From contig CANMQJ010000005.1 of the NCBI GenBank assembly GCA_947500005.1, positions 62,001-126,000 on the forward strand: a stretch of 64,000 bases of DNA, written 5' to 3'. Numbering within the stretch: the first letter of the stretch is position 1; every line of letters starts with the position of its first letter. This document shows positions 1 through 8,336 of this stretch, piece after piece. Source of the stretch: an uncultured Paracoccaceae bacterium (GTDB lineage Bacteria > Pseudomonadota > Alphaproteobacteria > Rhodobacterales > Rhodobacteraceae). The notes under the pieces were generated by a model, which saw only the letters and a list, made by a program, of their open reading frames with translations, did not search any database and had not been told where the DNA came from. The translations under genes and the position numbers were made by a program.

Positions 1-754
1 CGTTGAAGTCGATGATGCGTCCGTCTCTTCCGACAACCAGCACCGCGTCGAGCGAAGTCGCGATGATCGAAGCGAGGCGGGACCGCACAAGCCCCTCTTC
101 CCGCGCCTGATCACGCGCGCGCTGCGCGTAGTAGAGCAGCATCGCCAGAACCAGAAGCAGCACGAGGAGAAGCACGGCGGTAAGCAGAGAGACCAGCGAC
201 AATGTTTCGGCAACGCCGAGGCGCTGGGCATCGGCGGCGCGTGCGAGGATGGTCACGCCTTCCAGCGTGATTTGCCGGACCACCGGTCGCATCGCCTCGA
301 TCTGTTGGGCAAGTTCGGACAGCGCCGCCCTCAGATCCGCGTTCGGGCTGTCGATCAGGGGAACGGCCTCTGCGAGGAAAGCGCGGGTTTGCGCAAGAGC
401 CGCGACCGCCTCGGGTTCAGCGCGCAGCGCACTATAGAGCGGGCTGTTCGATAGCGTGCCAATCCGGCTGTAGAGGATGTCAAAGCGCTCGCGCACGTCC
501 GACAGGTCGGCTGTGGGCTCGGCCCTGGCGGCGAAGACCGCGGCCTTCAGGGCAAGGAGTTCGACATCCGCCTGTGCCAGCGACCACTGGGTGCTGTCTG
601 AATTGGCTGTCGCGAGGGAATCGATCTGTTCGCGAACATTGGCGCCCATCTGCGCCAGAAACACCAATACCCCAATCAGGGCCGCAACCGCCGCGGCAGC
701 GAACATTGGCCGGCGTCTGAGAACGCCCGCAACACGGCCCGCCCGGCGCTCCAC
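1..754 (-). CDS. Membrane sensor kinase-type protein, N-terminal part (runs off left edge)
   Basis: About 250 residues are visible, read on the minus strand. They show a short cytoplasmic N-terminus rich in Arg, a first transmembrane segment around residues 17-36 (MFAAAAVAALIGVLVFLAQ), an extracytoplasmic helical region of about 140 residues, a second long hydrophobic segment around 178-205, and then the start of a PAS-like domain (SIIATSLDAVLVVGRDGRII) cut by the window edge. This layout is typical of membrane-bound hybrid or simple histidine kinases, but no H-box or ATPase is in view, so kinase identity is inferred. It follows the 772-1281 gene on the same strand and faces the response regulator at 1515, its likely partner. 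The start is uncertain. GTG at 754 has no ribosome binding site. A CTG at 775 overlaps the preceding stop as CTGA and has GAGGTG 5 nt upstream. Confidence 0.7.
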   Translation of the reverse strand, partial: MERRAGRVAGVLRRRPMFAAAAVAALIGVLVFLAQMGANVREQIDSLATANSDSTQWSLAQADVELLALKAAVFAARAEPTADLSDVRERFDILYSRIGTLSNSPLYSALRAEPEAVAALAQTRAFLAEAVPLIDSPNADLRAALSELAQQIEAMRPVVRQITLEGVTILARAADAQRLGVAETLSLVSLLTAVLLLVLLLVLAMLLYYAQRARDQAREEGLVRSRLASIIATSLDAVLVVGRDGRIIDFN

Positions 755-771
755 TTGCTGCGATACGTCGC

Positions 772-1281
772 TCAGGGTTGCACCTCGATCCGGTCGAGCT
801 GCCAGATGCTGCGCGTGTAGATCAGCTCGGACTGGTAGTCGGGCGAGGAGTCGAACGGGTAGATGAGCCAGAGCGGCCCTTTCTCGCGCACGCTCATCGG
901 TTCTCCGTTCCTCAGGTAGGCGACAAGAGGCCCGTCCGGCACCGCGTCGGTCACCGGGATCTCGACGGCATAATCGTTGATCGCAGAGGCGCGCAGGACA
1001 TTGCCCTCGGCGCCGACCGCCTCGAGCAGGGCGTTCAGTGGCACGCCGACGAAGGTCTGAACCCCCTCCGTCCAGATCGTCGTGGTTTCGACTGTCACTT
1101 CCCCCAGTGTTTTGAGCAATTCGCGATCGAACTCGGCGACATTGTCGGAATTCATCTCGGTAATCGCCCCCGAGACTGTCAGGACGACGTCGTCGTTTGC
1201 AGGCTCGAGAGCGTGTACGGCGGAGGCGGCGACGACCAGAGCTGTGGCCAGAGCTGAACGGAGGACTGCGGTCATCATCAT
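772..1281 (-). CDS. Small exported molybdopterin-oxidoreductase-fold-like protein without cofactor cysteine
   Basis: The protein has 169 residues. ATG at 1281 (two further in-frame ATGs follow directly) is preceded by GGGAG at 4-10 nt, so I prefer it to the ATG at 1302. The first ~24 residues form a signal peptide (MMMTAVLRSALATALVVAASAVHA). The remainder, with VGVPLNALLEAVGAEG, NDYAVEIPV, LVAYLRNGEPMSVREKGPLW and IYTRSIWQLDRIEV, resembles the small periplasmic proteins annotated as oxidoreductase molybdopterin-binding domain (SUOX-like fold). There is no cysteine anywhere, so the conserved Mo-ligating Cys of that fold is absent and a catalytic role is unlikely. Its place directly upstream of a sensor kinase gene suggests an accessory ligand or cofactor-sensing partner of that kinase (inference). 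Confidence 0.75.
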   Translation of the reverse strand: MMMTAVLRSALATALVVAASAVHALEPANDDVVLTVSGAITEMNSDNVAEFDRELLKTLGEVTVETTTIWTEGVQTFVGVPLNALLEAVGAEGNVLRASAINDYAVEIPVTDAVPDGPLVAYLRNGEPMSVREKGPLWLIYPFDSSPDYQSELIYTRSIWQLDRIEVQP

Positions 1282-1350
1282 CTGTCTCCCAGGAAACTCC
1301 AAGTTTGATGCGAGCCTTATGGCATGAATTCGACGCCCGCGTCATCCGAC

Positions 1351-1381
1351 CGAACGTATAGTCGACTATACTTTCGGATAG
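1351..1381. promoter_or_regulatory. Three phased half-sites between divergent signalling genes (candidate operator)
   Basis: The half-sites GTATAG (1356-1361), CTATAC (1366-1371) and GGATAG (1376-1381) start exactly 10 bp apart. The first two form a perfect 16-bp palindrome, GTATAGTCGACTATAC. The second and third form the dyad CTATAC-TTTC-GGATAG, which is found again near 2169 and 10488. The position between the divergent 772-1281 and 1515-2117 genes fits autoregulation by the LuxR-type response regulator (inference). Confidence 0.55.
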
Positions 1382-1514
1382 GCACAGTGATCCGATGCCT
1401 CGGCGGATGTTGACCTAAGGAGTTGCCCGGTCCAATCGGTGCATGATACCCCGACGTCCACGCGCGCCTGACAGGGTCAGTGTGGCCGCGCACCCAACGG
1501 ACTGGAGCAGACAC

Positions 1515-2117
1515 ATGCGTATCCTGATCGCCGACGATCATGGCCTCGTCCGAGAGACGATCGCCGCCTTTCTCAAGGCAGCCGGGGATGCCGAGGTCGA
1601 TACGGCCGGGTCTCTGCCCGAAGCGCTCGAGCAGGTCGCGGCGAACGGTTCTTATGATCTCGTGCTGCTCGACTACAACATGCCCGGCATGAAGGGCCTC
1701 GATGGGCTGAAGGCGATGCGGGAAGCGAATGATCGTCGGCCGGTTGCAATTCTTTCGGGTACGACGACCAGGTCACTTGCGGAGGAAGCGATCGCTGCGG
1801 GGGCGGCCGGGTTCGTGCCGAAGACGCTGGCCTCGAAATCGATGATCACAGCCGCGCGCTTCATGGCGGAGGGCGAGATCTACGCGCCGTTCGGCTTCAT
1901 GCAGCAACATGACGACAAGGCGTCGGACCTGTTGACGAGTCGGGAACTCGACGTGTTGCGGGGCATCTGCCGGGGCCAGTCGAACAAGGAAATTGCGCGC
2001 GATTACAACCTTCACGAGGCGACGGTCAAGCTGCATGCCAAGACGCTCTGCCGCAAGCTCGGCGCGCGGAACCGGACCCATGCCGCGATGATTGCACGGG
2101 ATCTGAATCTGGTCTGA
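1515..2117 (+). CDS. Two-component response regulator, REC + LuxR-type HTH
   Basis: The protein has 200 residues, starting at the ATG at 1515 with GGAG about 8 nt upstream; the longer frame from 1443 lacks a ribosome site. An N-terminal receiver domain (residues 1-120) carries the acidic pair D7-D8, the phosphoacceptor D53 in LVLLDYNMPG, the switch Thr/Ser region ILSGTTT and the conserved Lys in AAGFVPK. A LuxR/FixJ-type helix-turn-helix lies at about 138-195 (LTSRELDVLRGICRGQSNKEIARDY..., with VKLHAKTLCRKLGARNRTHA). It is the probable output partner of the kinase on the opposite strand. Its location beside the exopolysaccharide locus, with shared dyad sites in front of both, suggests it regulates polysaccharide production. 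That target assignment is inference. Confidence 0.92.
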   Translation: MRILIADDHGLVRETIAAFLKAAGDAEVDTAGSLPEALEQVAANGSYDLVLLDYNMPGMKGLDGLKAMREANDRRPVAILSGTTTRSLAEEAIAAGAAGFVPKTLASKSMITAARFMAEGEIYAPFGFMQQHDDKASDLLTSRELDVLRGICRGQSNKEIARDYNLHEATVKLHAKTLCRKLGARNRTHAAMIARDLNLV

Positions 2118-2134
2118 TCCTGCGCTGCCAGAGG

Positions 2135-2155
2135 CCGCGCGGTCAAGAGGCGCGG
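2135..2155 (+). terminator. Possible weak hairpin after response regulator gene
   Basis: CCGCGC (2135-2140) pairs with GCGCGG (2150-2155) around a 9-nt loop, 18 nt after the stop codon. No T-run follows, so intrinsic termination would be weak. Confidence 0.25.
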
Positions 2156-2168
2156 ATCGGGCTCGGAA

Positions 2169-2184
2169 CTATCCTTTCGTATAG
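2169..2184. promoter_or_regulatory. CTATCC-TTTC-GTATAG dyad upstream of polysaccharide operon
   Basis: This 16-bp element matches the 1366-1381 element in arm sequence and has the identical TTTC spacer. It lies 97 bp before the ATG of the first polysaccharide gene (2281). It is a candidate binding site for the adjacent LuxR-type regulator; the binding is inference. Confidence 0.5.
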
Positions 2185-2280
2185 CCTCACCTCTCCGACC
2201 GGGCCGCGGCTTCACCAGCTGCGCGCAAGACCGGGCGCGCTCCTTCGCTTATGCCTTGGCCGTCAACGACGAGGCCAGAC

Positions 2281-3528
2281 ATGATCACACTTCTGAACGC
2301 AGCGCCGGATACAGGCAACCAGGGCGTGAGCGCGCTCTGCCACTCGGTCGTGGCAGGGCTTGCCGAGCGCGGTGCCCGCGTCATCACCGTCGCCGATCAT
2401 GGCCGAGGCCGCCGCCGAGCGACCTGGGAGCACGCAGCAGTCGACCTCGTCGGGTTGACCCACAACCGCCGCTTCTGGCGGAGGGACAGCCTGCGCACGG
2501 CCCATGCCCTTCTGAAGATGGGGCTGTCGCCTACGGCGCCCACCCGCAGCATCGGTGCCTCGAGCGCGGTACTCGACATTTCGGGCGGGGACAGCTTCAC
2601 AGATCTCTATGGTGCCAAACGGTTCCGGGCGATGATCCTGACCAAACGGCTGGCTCTGGCCGCGCGGGTTCCTCTGGTGCTTCTGCCGCAGAAGCTCGGG
2701 CCGTTCCACGATGCGTCCTGCAGGATCGAGGCCGTTGACATCCTGCGCCGGGCCACTGCGGTCTGGGTTCGCGACGCCGAAAGCTACGCCTTTTTGCAAG
2801 ACGCCCTGAGTAACAATTTCGATCCAGAGCGCCACAGGCTCGCGGTCGACGTTGCCGTGGCCTTGCCGGCCCGCCAGCCTGTCAACCTCGACCGCGAAAC
2901 GCGGGCCTGGCTGTCGCGCGACCGCGGGTTCCCGCTGGCCGGACTGAACGTATCAGGCCTTTTGAGCAACGACCCGTCGGGTGCCGAACGCGCGTTCGGC
3001 CTGGCTGAGGCGCACCCCGCGCAGACCGAGGCGCTCGCACGGACGCTGCTGGAGGCCGATCCGGGGCTCAGGATGCTTCTGATTCCGCATGTCCACCGCC
3101 CCAGGGGTGACGCGGAAAGCGATCTCGACGCCGCGCGTGCGCTCAAGCGGCGTCTTGGCGATCTGGGAACTGAGCGGGTACGCGTCGTAAATGGGCGACC
3201 CGATGCGATGGAGCTCAAGTGGATCCTCTCCCGGCTCGACTGGTTCGCCGGGGCGCGGATGCATGCCACGATCGGCGCGTTCTCGTCCGGGGTGCCGACG
3301 CTTGGGCTGGGCTATTCCAATAAAGCCTACGGTGTCTTCGCGGAGTGCGGTATCGGTGCCGAGGTCGCCGACCTGCGCCGCCTCGATGCCCGCGCTATCG
3401 CGGAACGCGGGCTTGCCTCCTACAATGGACGTCACGCCATCCGCGCCGACCTTGCCGGGCGGACCGAGGGCCTGCGCGCCCGCGCGGCTCGCGAGATGGA
3501 TGTTATCGCCCGTCAGGCTGGACTCTGA
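2281..3528 (+). CDS. Polysaccharide pyruvyl transferase family protein
   Basis: The protein has 415 residues. I chose the ATG at 2281 over 2251 because the family-typical opening MITLLNAAPDTGNQG starts here, with GAGG about 9 nt upstream. Recognisable family features (PF04230) are the N-terminal glycine-rich strand-turn (DTGNQGVSALC), GGDSFTDLYG near residues 101-110, LLPQKLGPFHD near 134-144, and the C-terminal nucleotide/sugar-site block GARMHATIGAFSSGVPTLG with GYSNKAYG near 325-352. Members transfer pyruvate from phosphoenolpyruvate to sugars of exopolysaccharides, or act in related ketal modification. It is the first gene of the polysaccharide operon. The gap to the next gene is 4 nt, so the two are probably co-translated. 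The acceptor sugar cannot be read from the sequence. Confidence 0.9.
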   Translation: MITLLNAAPDTGNQGVSALCHSVVAGLAERGARVITVADHGRGRRRATWEHAAVDLVGLTHNRRFWRRDSLRTAHALLKMGLSPTAPTRSIGASSAVLDISGGDSFTDLYGAKRFRAMILTKRLALAARVPLVLLPQKLGPFHDASCRIEAVDILRRATAVWVRDAESYAFLQDALSNNFDPERHRLAVDVAVALPARQPVNLDRETRAWLSRDRGFPLAGLNVSGLLSNDPSGAERAFGLAEAHPAQTEALARTLLEADPGLRMLLIPHVHRPRGDAESDLDAARALKRRLGDLGTERVRVVNGRPDAMELKWILSRLDWFAGARMHATIGAFSSGVPTLGLGYSNKAYGVFAECGIGAEVADLRRLDARAIAERGLASYNGRHAIRADLAGRTEGLRARAAREMDVIARQAGL

Positions 3529-3532
3529 ACCG

Positions 3533-4771
3533 ATGGCTGCGCCAGCGCCCTCCGGCCGGGCCATAGCCTGGGCAGTGCCCGTACTGGCGGAAGCGGCCGC
3601 GCTCGGCCGGTCGGTGGTTTTCGCGTGGTGGCTCGGACCAGAGGAACTCGGCCGCGCGATGTTGCTCGCTTTGACGGTCCGGCTTGTCGAGATGGCGAGC
3701 GACGCGGGTGCTGACCGGCTGATCCTGCAGGCGCGCGACGGTGGGTCAGCGCGGCTCGCGGCGGAACTGCACGCCGCGTCGCTCTTGCGCGGGATGGTCG
3801 GGGCGACGGCCCTCTTTGGCCTCGCGCCACTTATGTCTTGGGCATTCGCGGACGGACCCGGCGCGACATCCTACGCGCTTCTTGCTCTCGTTCCTATCCT
3901 TCGCGGGGCGGTGAACCTTGATTTTCGCCGTTCGGAACGAGCCTTTCGATACGGTCCGATGGCCGTCGTCGAGGGCGGCGCGACATTCGCGATGGCGGGG
4001 AGCCTGTTGCCCGCTGCGGCGGTCTTCGGAGACCACCGGGCGATGCTTGCCGCGCTTGTCGCGCAGGCGGCCGGCTATCTGGCGCTGTCGCACGCGGTCG
4101 CGGCGCGTCGCTACCGTCTGCGCCTCGCTCGCGTCGCTCTGCTGCGGCTTTGGCGCTTCGGCGCGCCCTTGATCTTGAACGCGATGCTGCTTTTCGTGAC
4201 CTTCTATGCCGACCGGCTGATCGTCGCCCGCGCCTACGACTGGGCCACGCTGGCGCTTTATGGTGTAACGCTTCAACTGGCGCTTTTGCCCGCGCAGATC
4301 GTCGGTCGGGCGGCGGCATCGCTGGTACTGCCGCGGCTGCGTGAGGCGCTGCGCCATGCGACACTGGCGCGCGACTGGCAGCCGATCCTTGCCAGCCATG
4401 CAATGCTGGGCGTGGGTTTCGCCGTCAGCTTCGCGCTGGTCGCACCCGGCGCCATCGCGCTTGTCTACGGCGCGGCGCTCCGGCCCGACCCGGCATTCGC
4501 CCTTGTCAGCGGTATGGCAGCCGGATTCCGTGTCCTGCGCACACCGTTTTCACAACTCGCGGTGGCTACCGGCCGGACGGGCGATCCCGCCCGCGCCAAC
4601 CTGGTCCGTGGGCTGGCGCTGATGCCAGCTGCGGCCTGTGCCGCGATGGGCCTGCCGCTCGTCGCTATCGCAGCAGCCGCTGCTGCTGGTGAAGCGGGCG
4701 CGACGCTCAGGGCATGGCTGCTGGCGCGTCCGACCCTCACACATCCTATCGCCAGGGGGGCCTATGCATGA
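3533..4771 (+). CDS. Polysaccharide flippase (Wzx/MOP superfamily)
   Basis: The protein has 412 residues, starting at the ATG at 3533, 4 nt after the preceding stop. The in-frame extension back to 3191 overlaps the pyruvyl transferase and is not coding. Roughly a dozen hydrophobic segments are spread along the chain, starting with AIAWAVPVLAEAAALGRSVVFAWWLGPEELGRAMLL cut by charged loops. The layout fits the MOP/MATE-like lipid-linked oligosaccharide flippases that move undecaprenyl-PP repeat units across the inner membrane. The typical opening (a helix followed by WWLGPEELGR, comparable to the xxLGPexyG element of Wzx proteins) is present. The gene ends in a TGA that overlaps the next ATG (ATGA). 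Context with a polymerase-like gene and an initiating transferase supports a Wzx role. Confidence 0.85.
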   Translation: MAAPAPSGRAIAWAVPVLAEAAALGRSVVFAWWLGPEELGRAMLLALTVRLVEMASDAGADRLILQARDGGSARLAAELHAASLLRGMVGATALFGLAPLMSWAFADGPGATSYALLALVPILRGAVNLDFRRSERAFRYGPMAVVEGGATFAMAGSLLPAAAVFGDHRAMLAALVAQAAGYLALSHAVAARRYRLRLARVALLRLWRFGAPLILNAMLLFVTFYADRLIVARAYDWATLALYGVTLQLALLPAQIVGRAAASLVLPRLREALRHATLARDWQPILASHAMLGVGFAVSFALVAPGAIALVYGAALRPDPAFALVSGMAAGFRVLRTPFSQLAVATGRTGDPARANLVRGLALMPAAACAAMGLPLVAIAAAAAAGEAGATLRAWLLARPTLTHPIARGAYA

Positions 4772-6027
4772 GTACCGATCCAATCACCGCGACCGTTGCG
4801 CGCAACCTCTGCACCGGCTGCGGGGCCTGTGCCGGCGCATTTCCAACCGCGATCCGCATGGTGGATGACCCGGTGAACGGCCGCCGACCACTGGTCGCGC
4901 AAACTGCCGAGGGCCGCGAAGCGGCTGAGCAGGCCGTGGGGCTTTGCGCCGGGGTTGCTACGAATTGGCGCGAACTCCAACGCAGCGACACGATCGATGC
5001 CGACTGGGGGCCGGTCATTGCTGCCTGGGAAGGGTGGGCTGCTGATCCGGAGATCCGCCACCGCGGTTCGTCGGGCGGAGCGGTGACGGCGCTGGGCCTC
5101 TTGGCGCTCGAAAGCGGTGCGGCAGACGGCGTCGCGCATGCTGCGGCACGCCGCGACGATCCGCGGCTGGCCGAGGCCGTCATCAGTCGCGACCGGGCGG
5201 GCCTTCTGCGTGGTGCCGGCTCGCGCTACGCGCAGGCGAGCCCGGCCGAGAGCCTCGGGCCGATCATGCGTGGAGATGAAAAAGTCGTCTTCGTCGGCAA
5301 GCCCTGCGACGTGGCCTCGGCGCACAAGGCAATGCGGGGCGACTCGACACTGGTCGAAAAGGTGTCGCTGACCATCGCGATCTTCTGCGCCGGCCAGCCG
5401 AACCTTGTCGCTACCGAGCGGTTGCTCGACAGGTTGGGTGTGCCCAAGGGCGCGCATTTGAGCGAGCTGCGCTATCGCGGCGACGGATGGCCTGGCCTGA
5501 TGCAGGCGACCTGGTGCGACGGGAACGGGAAGGAGAGGAAAAGCGACGCGATCTCCTATGCCGAGGGATGGGGCGATATCCTGCAGTCCGAACGGCGCTG
5601 GCGCTGCCGGGTTTGCGCCGACCATACCGGCGCCTTCGCCGATATTTCGGTCGGCGACCCGTGGCATGCGCCGCCCGAGGGCGATACGGATAACGGCCGA
5701 TCACTGATCGTGGCCCGGACGCCGCGCGGCAAGGCCTTCATCGAAGAGGCTCTCCGCTCAGGCGTTCTGATCGCGGAACCGCGGTCGCGGGCCGTGATCG
5801 CGCGGGCCCAGCCGAACCTGAGGGCCACTCACGGCGCCGTCTGGGGCCGCCGCGCCGCCATGCGCGGTTTTGGACTGGCAGTCCCCCGAGATGAGGGGCA
5901 GGGATTATTCCGGCTTTGGCTGCGTTTGCCCGCCAGGCAGAAACTGCAGTCGATCGCGGGTACCTGGAAGCGGGTTTGGCGCGAGCGTCTGTGGCGGCCG
6001 GTGCGGATTCCGGTGCGTACACGATGA
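4768..6027 (+). CDS. FrhB/FdhB-type iron-sulfur (coenzyme F420 hydrogenase/dehydrogenase beta-like) protein of a polysaccharide locus
   Basis: The protein has 419 residues, with the ATG at 4768 overlapping the flippase stop (ATGA) and a G-run ribosome site upstream. The N-terminal ferredoxin-like motif reads C15-T-G-C18-G-A-C21-A-G-A-F25-P26, so the fourth Cys of the usual CxxCxxCxxxCP is Phe (codon TTT). Downstream are RGSSGGAVTALGL (~95-107), a central VVFVGKPCDVASA block, FCAGQP, the second Cys pair CRVCADHTGAFADISVGD (~280-297) and a basic C-terminus. This family commonly accompanies polysaccharide pyruvyl transferase genes and is thought to carry out a reductive sugar modification; the exact substrate is unknown. 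The stop overlaps the next gene (ATGA). Confidence 0.85.
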   Translation: MSTDPITATVARNLCTGCGACAGAFPTAIRMVDDPVNGRRPLVAQTAEGREAAEQAVGLCAGVATNWRELQRSDTIDADWGPVIAAWEGWAADPEIRHRGSSGGAVTALGLLALESGAADGVAHAAARRDDPRLAEAVISRDRAGLLRGAGSRYAQASPAESLGPIMRGDEKVVFVGKPCDVASAHKAMRGDSTLVEKVSLTIAIFCAGQPNLVATERLLDRLGVPKGAHLSELRYRGDGWPGLMQATWCDGNGKERKSDAISYAEGWGDILQSERRWRCRVCADHTGAFADISVGDPWHAPPEGDTDNGRSLIVARTPRGKAFIEEALRSGVLIAEPRSRAVIARAQPNLRATHGAVWGRRAAMRGFGLAVPRDEGQGLFRLWLRLPARQKLQSIAGTWKRVWRERLWRPVRIPVRTR

Positions 6028-7001
6028 CCCTGGGCGACGCGCTGATATCGGGCCGGACAGGCAACCTCGACGCGCTGCGGCTGGTGCTGGCAGCGAGCGT
6101 GATCGTCAGCCATGCCTGGCCCCTGGCGCTAGGGCCAGGGACGCCGGAGCCACTCGAAGCGCTTACGGGGCATTCGCTTGGCGGATGGGCGGTGGCGATG
6201 TTCTTTTGCCTGTCGGGTCTTCTGGTTGCGGCAAGCGCCGAGCAGCGCGCCACTGGTGCCTTCTGGATGGCGCGTGCGCGACGGATCTTTCCGGGTCTCG
6301 CGGTGGCGCTGCTTGTGACGCTCGCACTGGCCTTCGCATCCGGCTCGACCGCGGGGACGGGCGAGGCCGCCGCGTGGTTTGTCCGGGCGTTGACGCTCTT
6401 GTCGATCGAGCACCGGCTATCAGGTGCCTTCTCCGCGGTGCCGATTGCCGGGATCGTCAACGGCCCGCTCTGGAGCCTGTTTCACGAGATTGCGGCCTAT
6501 GTTGTGTGCTGGCTGTTTGTCACCGCCGGCCTTGCCCGGTCGCGGACCCTCGTAGCGGCGCTTGCGGCGACGGCTGGGCTCGCGGCCTTGACCGCCGACC
6601 AACTGCCGGGACGTCTCGAGACCTTCGCACCTCTGTTCTCCGCATTCACGTTGGGTATGGCGGCCCATGCCTTCCGCAACGCCTTGCCGATGCGCCCCGT
6701 TGTCGGTCTCGTTCTCTTGCCGCTCGGCGCGATCGCCCCGTGGCCCGTCGCGGTCGCTGCGGTGGCCTATGCAAGCATCGCCTTCGCGCTGCGGGTTGTC
6801 GTCCTGCGTCTTGGTGGCGACTACTCCTTCGGCCTTTACATTTACGGTTGGCCAGTGGCGCAGACCATCGTGCAGGCCTTCCCCGACATCTCCCCCGAGA
6901 CATTGGCACTGGCAAGCCTTGTCGCCGCTGTGCCCTTCGCGGTGGCGAGTTGGCATCTCGCGGAAGCACCGTCCCTGACCCGTCGCCGGGCGGTGGGCTG
7001 A
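6024..7001 (+). CDS. Membrane acyltransferase, acyltransferase-3 family
   Basis: The protein has 325 residues, starting at an ATGA overlap at 6024; the in-frame extension to 5916 lies inside the previous gene. It opens with LDALRLVLAASVIVSHAWPL, in which R19 and H30 fit the conserved Arg/His pair of the acyltransferase-3 (OafA/ExoZ) family. It continues with GGWAVAMFFCLSGLLVAASAEQ, ARRIFPGLAVALL and about ten hydrophobic segments, ending with LGGDYSFGLYIYGWPVAQTI, also family-typical. Such enzymes O-acylate (usually acetylate or succinylate) sugars of surface polysaccharides at the inner membrane. In this operon it most likely decorates the repeat unit. The donor and position modified cannot be inferred. 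Confidence 0.88.
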   Translation: MTLGDALISGRTGNLDALRLVLAASVIVSHAWPLALGPGTPEPLEALTGHSLGGWAVAMFFCLSGLLVAASAEQRATGAFWMARARRIFPGLAVALLVTLALAFASGSTAGTGEAAAWFVRALTLLSIEHRLSGAFSAVPIAGIVNGPLWSLFHEIAAYVVCWLFVTAGLARSRTLVAALAATAGLAALTADQLPGRLETFAPLFSAFTLGMAAHAFRNALPMRPVVGLVLLPLGAIAPWPVAVAAVAYASIAFALRVVVLRLGGDYSFGLYIYGWPVAQTIVQAFPDISPETLALASLVAAVPFAVASWHLAEAPSLTRRRAVG

Positions 7002-7004
7002 GCG

Positions 7005-8312
7005 ATGGCCGCCGCTGCCACCAACTCGCGCCGTATTTTCGGCGTGCCCGCAGCAGTCGCGATATTCTTCGTCGCGATGATGCTGCCGACGGCGGTGTCT
7101 GTGAACTTGGGCGGGCTGAGGCTCTCGGCCTACCGCGTGGTTCTGATCGTGATGATCCTGCCCATGCTGGTGCAACTGCTTTCGGGCAGGAAGGGCCGTG
7201 TCCACATTTTCGACCTTCTGGTCGTCGCCCATTGCGGGTGGGCGGTTCTGGCGCTGATCAACTGGGGTGGGCTGGCGCAGGGGATCGAATCCGGCGGTAT
7301 CTACGTGGTCGAGTTTGCCGGAGCATACCTGCTTGGCCGGCTTTACATCCGCTCCTACGCCGACTTCGCTGCGGTCGCTCGTGCATATGTCGTCCTCGTG
7401 GTCGCAACACTGGTCTTCACGGTTCCAGAGGCGCTGACCGGCATACACATCCTGCATGACGGCATCTCGGGCGCCATGGGCGGGCCGCTGGCGCCCTTCA
7501 TAGAGCCGCGCATGGGGCTCGAGCGAACCTTCGGTCCCTTCGACCACCCTATCCTCTACGGCGTGTTCTCGGCCTCGGCATTCTCGCTGGCATATTTCGT
7601 GGTGGCCGAGCGGCGGCTGCTGAACCCAAGGGGCATGGCGCAGGTAGCCGGCGTCGTTCTGGCAACCTTCATGTCGGCCTCGGGTGGACCCTACGTCGTC
7701 CTGATGATGCAGGGCTTTGTCGCGGGCTGGGAGCGGGTTCTGGGGAAGGTAAAAGGACGCTGGGCGGCGCTCTTCACGCTATTCGGGCTGACATACCTGG
7801 CGATCGACCTGTTCTCGACGAAGACCCCGTTCCACGTTTTCGTGAACTACTTCACCTTCTCGAAGCAGTCCGCTTACAACCGCATCCTCATCTTCGAATA
7901 CGGCACAGCGGAAGTCGCGCGGCATCCGATATTCGGGATAGGCCTCGGCGACTGGGAGCGGCCGGTCTGGATGTCGGACAGCATGGACAATTTCTGGCTG
8001 GTGACGGCAGTGCGTTATGGCGTTCCGGCGCTCCTTCTGCTTTTGGGCCTCCTGCTGGGCCTCGTCTACACCGCCGGGCGGCGCAGGGACCTCCCGGTGG
8101 AATGGCGCCGGGCGCGCCACGCATGGGCTTTTACACTGTTCGGCATCGCGGTGGCGGCGGCCACCGTGCACCTTTGGAACGCGCTTTTCGTGCTCTTCCT
8201 GTTTCTCATCGGCGCGGGCGCCTGGCTTCTCGACGCGCGGCCCGACGAGGTTCGGCGCCAAACGCCGAAACCCGTCCCTCGCCCGACATTTCGACCCGCC
8301 CGCCTTTTCTGA
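7005..8312 (+). CDS. O-antigen ligase/polymerase-like membrane protein (probable Wzy)
   Basis: The protein has 435 residues, starting 4 nt after the preceding stop. It is a polytopic protein with clear hydrophobic segments (VPAAVAIFFVAMMLPTAVSV, YRVVLIVMILPMLVQLL and later blocks). A large extracytoplasmic loop contains GLERTFGPFDHPILYGV and SAYNRILIFEYGTAEVARHP with IFGIGLGDWERP, the kind of loop found in O-antigen ligase/Wzy proteins (PF04932-like). The C-terminus is cytoplasmic and Arg/Pro-rich. Because the locus also has a flippase, a chain-length regulator and an initiating transferase, a repeat-unit polymerase is the best call. A ligase role is less likely, since no lipid A-core genes are nearby. 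Polymerases diverge fast, so the linkage is unknown. Confidence 0.8.
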   Translation: MAAAATNSRRIFGVPAAVAIFFVAMMLPTAVSVNLGGLRLSAYRVVLIVMILPMLVQLLSGRKGRVHIFDLLVVAHCGWAVLALINWGGLAQGIESGGIYVVEFAGAYLLGRLYIRSYADFAAVARAYVVLVVATLVFTVPEALTGIHILHDGISGAMGGPLAPFIEPRMGLERTFGPFDHPILYGVFSASAFSLAYFVVAERRLLNPRGMAQVAGVVLATFMSASGGPYVVLMMQGFVAGWERVLGKVKGRWAALFTLFGLTYLAIDLFSTKTPFHVFVNYFTFSKQSAYNRILIFEYGTAEVARHPIFGIGLGDWERPVWMSDSMDNFWLVTAVRYGVPALLLLLGLLLGLVYTAGRRRDLPVEWRRARHAWAFTLFGIAVAAATVHLWNALFVLFLFLIGAGAWLLDARPDEVRRQTPKPVPRPTFRPARLF

Positions 8313-8336
8313 CACAGTGCCTCAACGGAGACGCCC

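Noticed and set aside
5870..7459. 529-codon plus-strand frame overlapping three genes
   Set aside because: Arg/Cys/Gly-rich product typical of an out-of-frame translation. The acyltransferase frame (6024-7001) and its neighbours carry clear family motifs and ATGA coupling.
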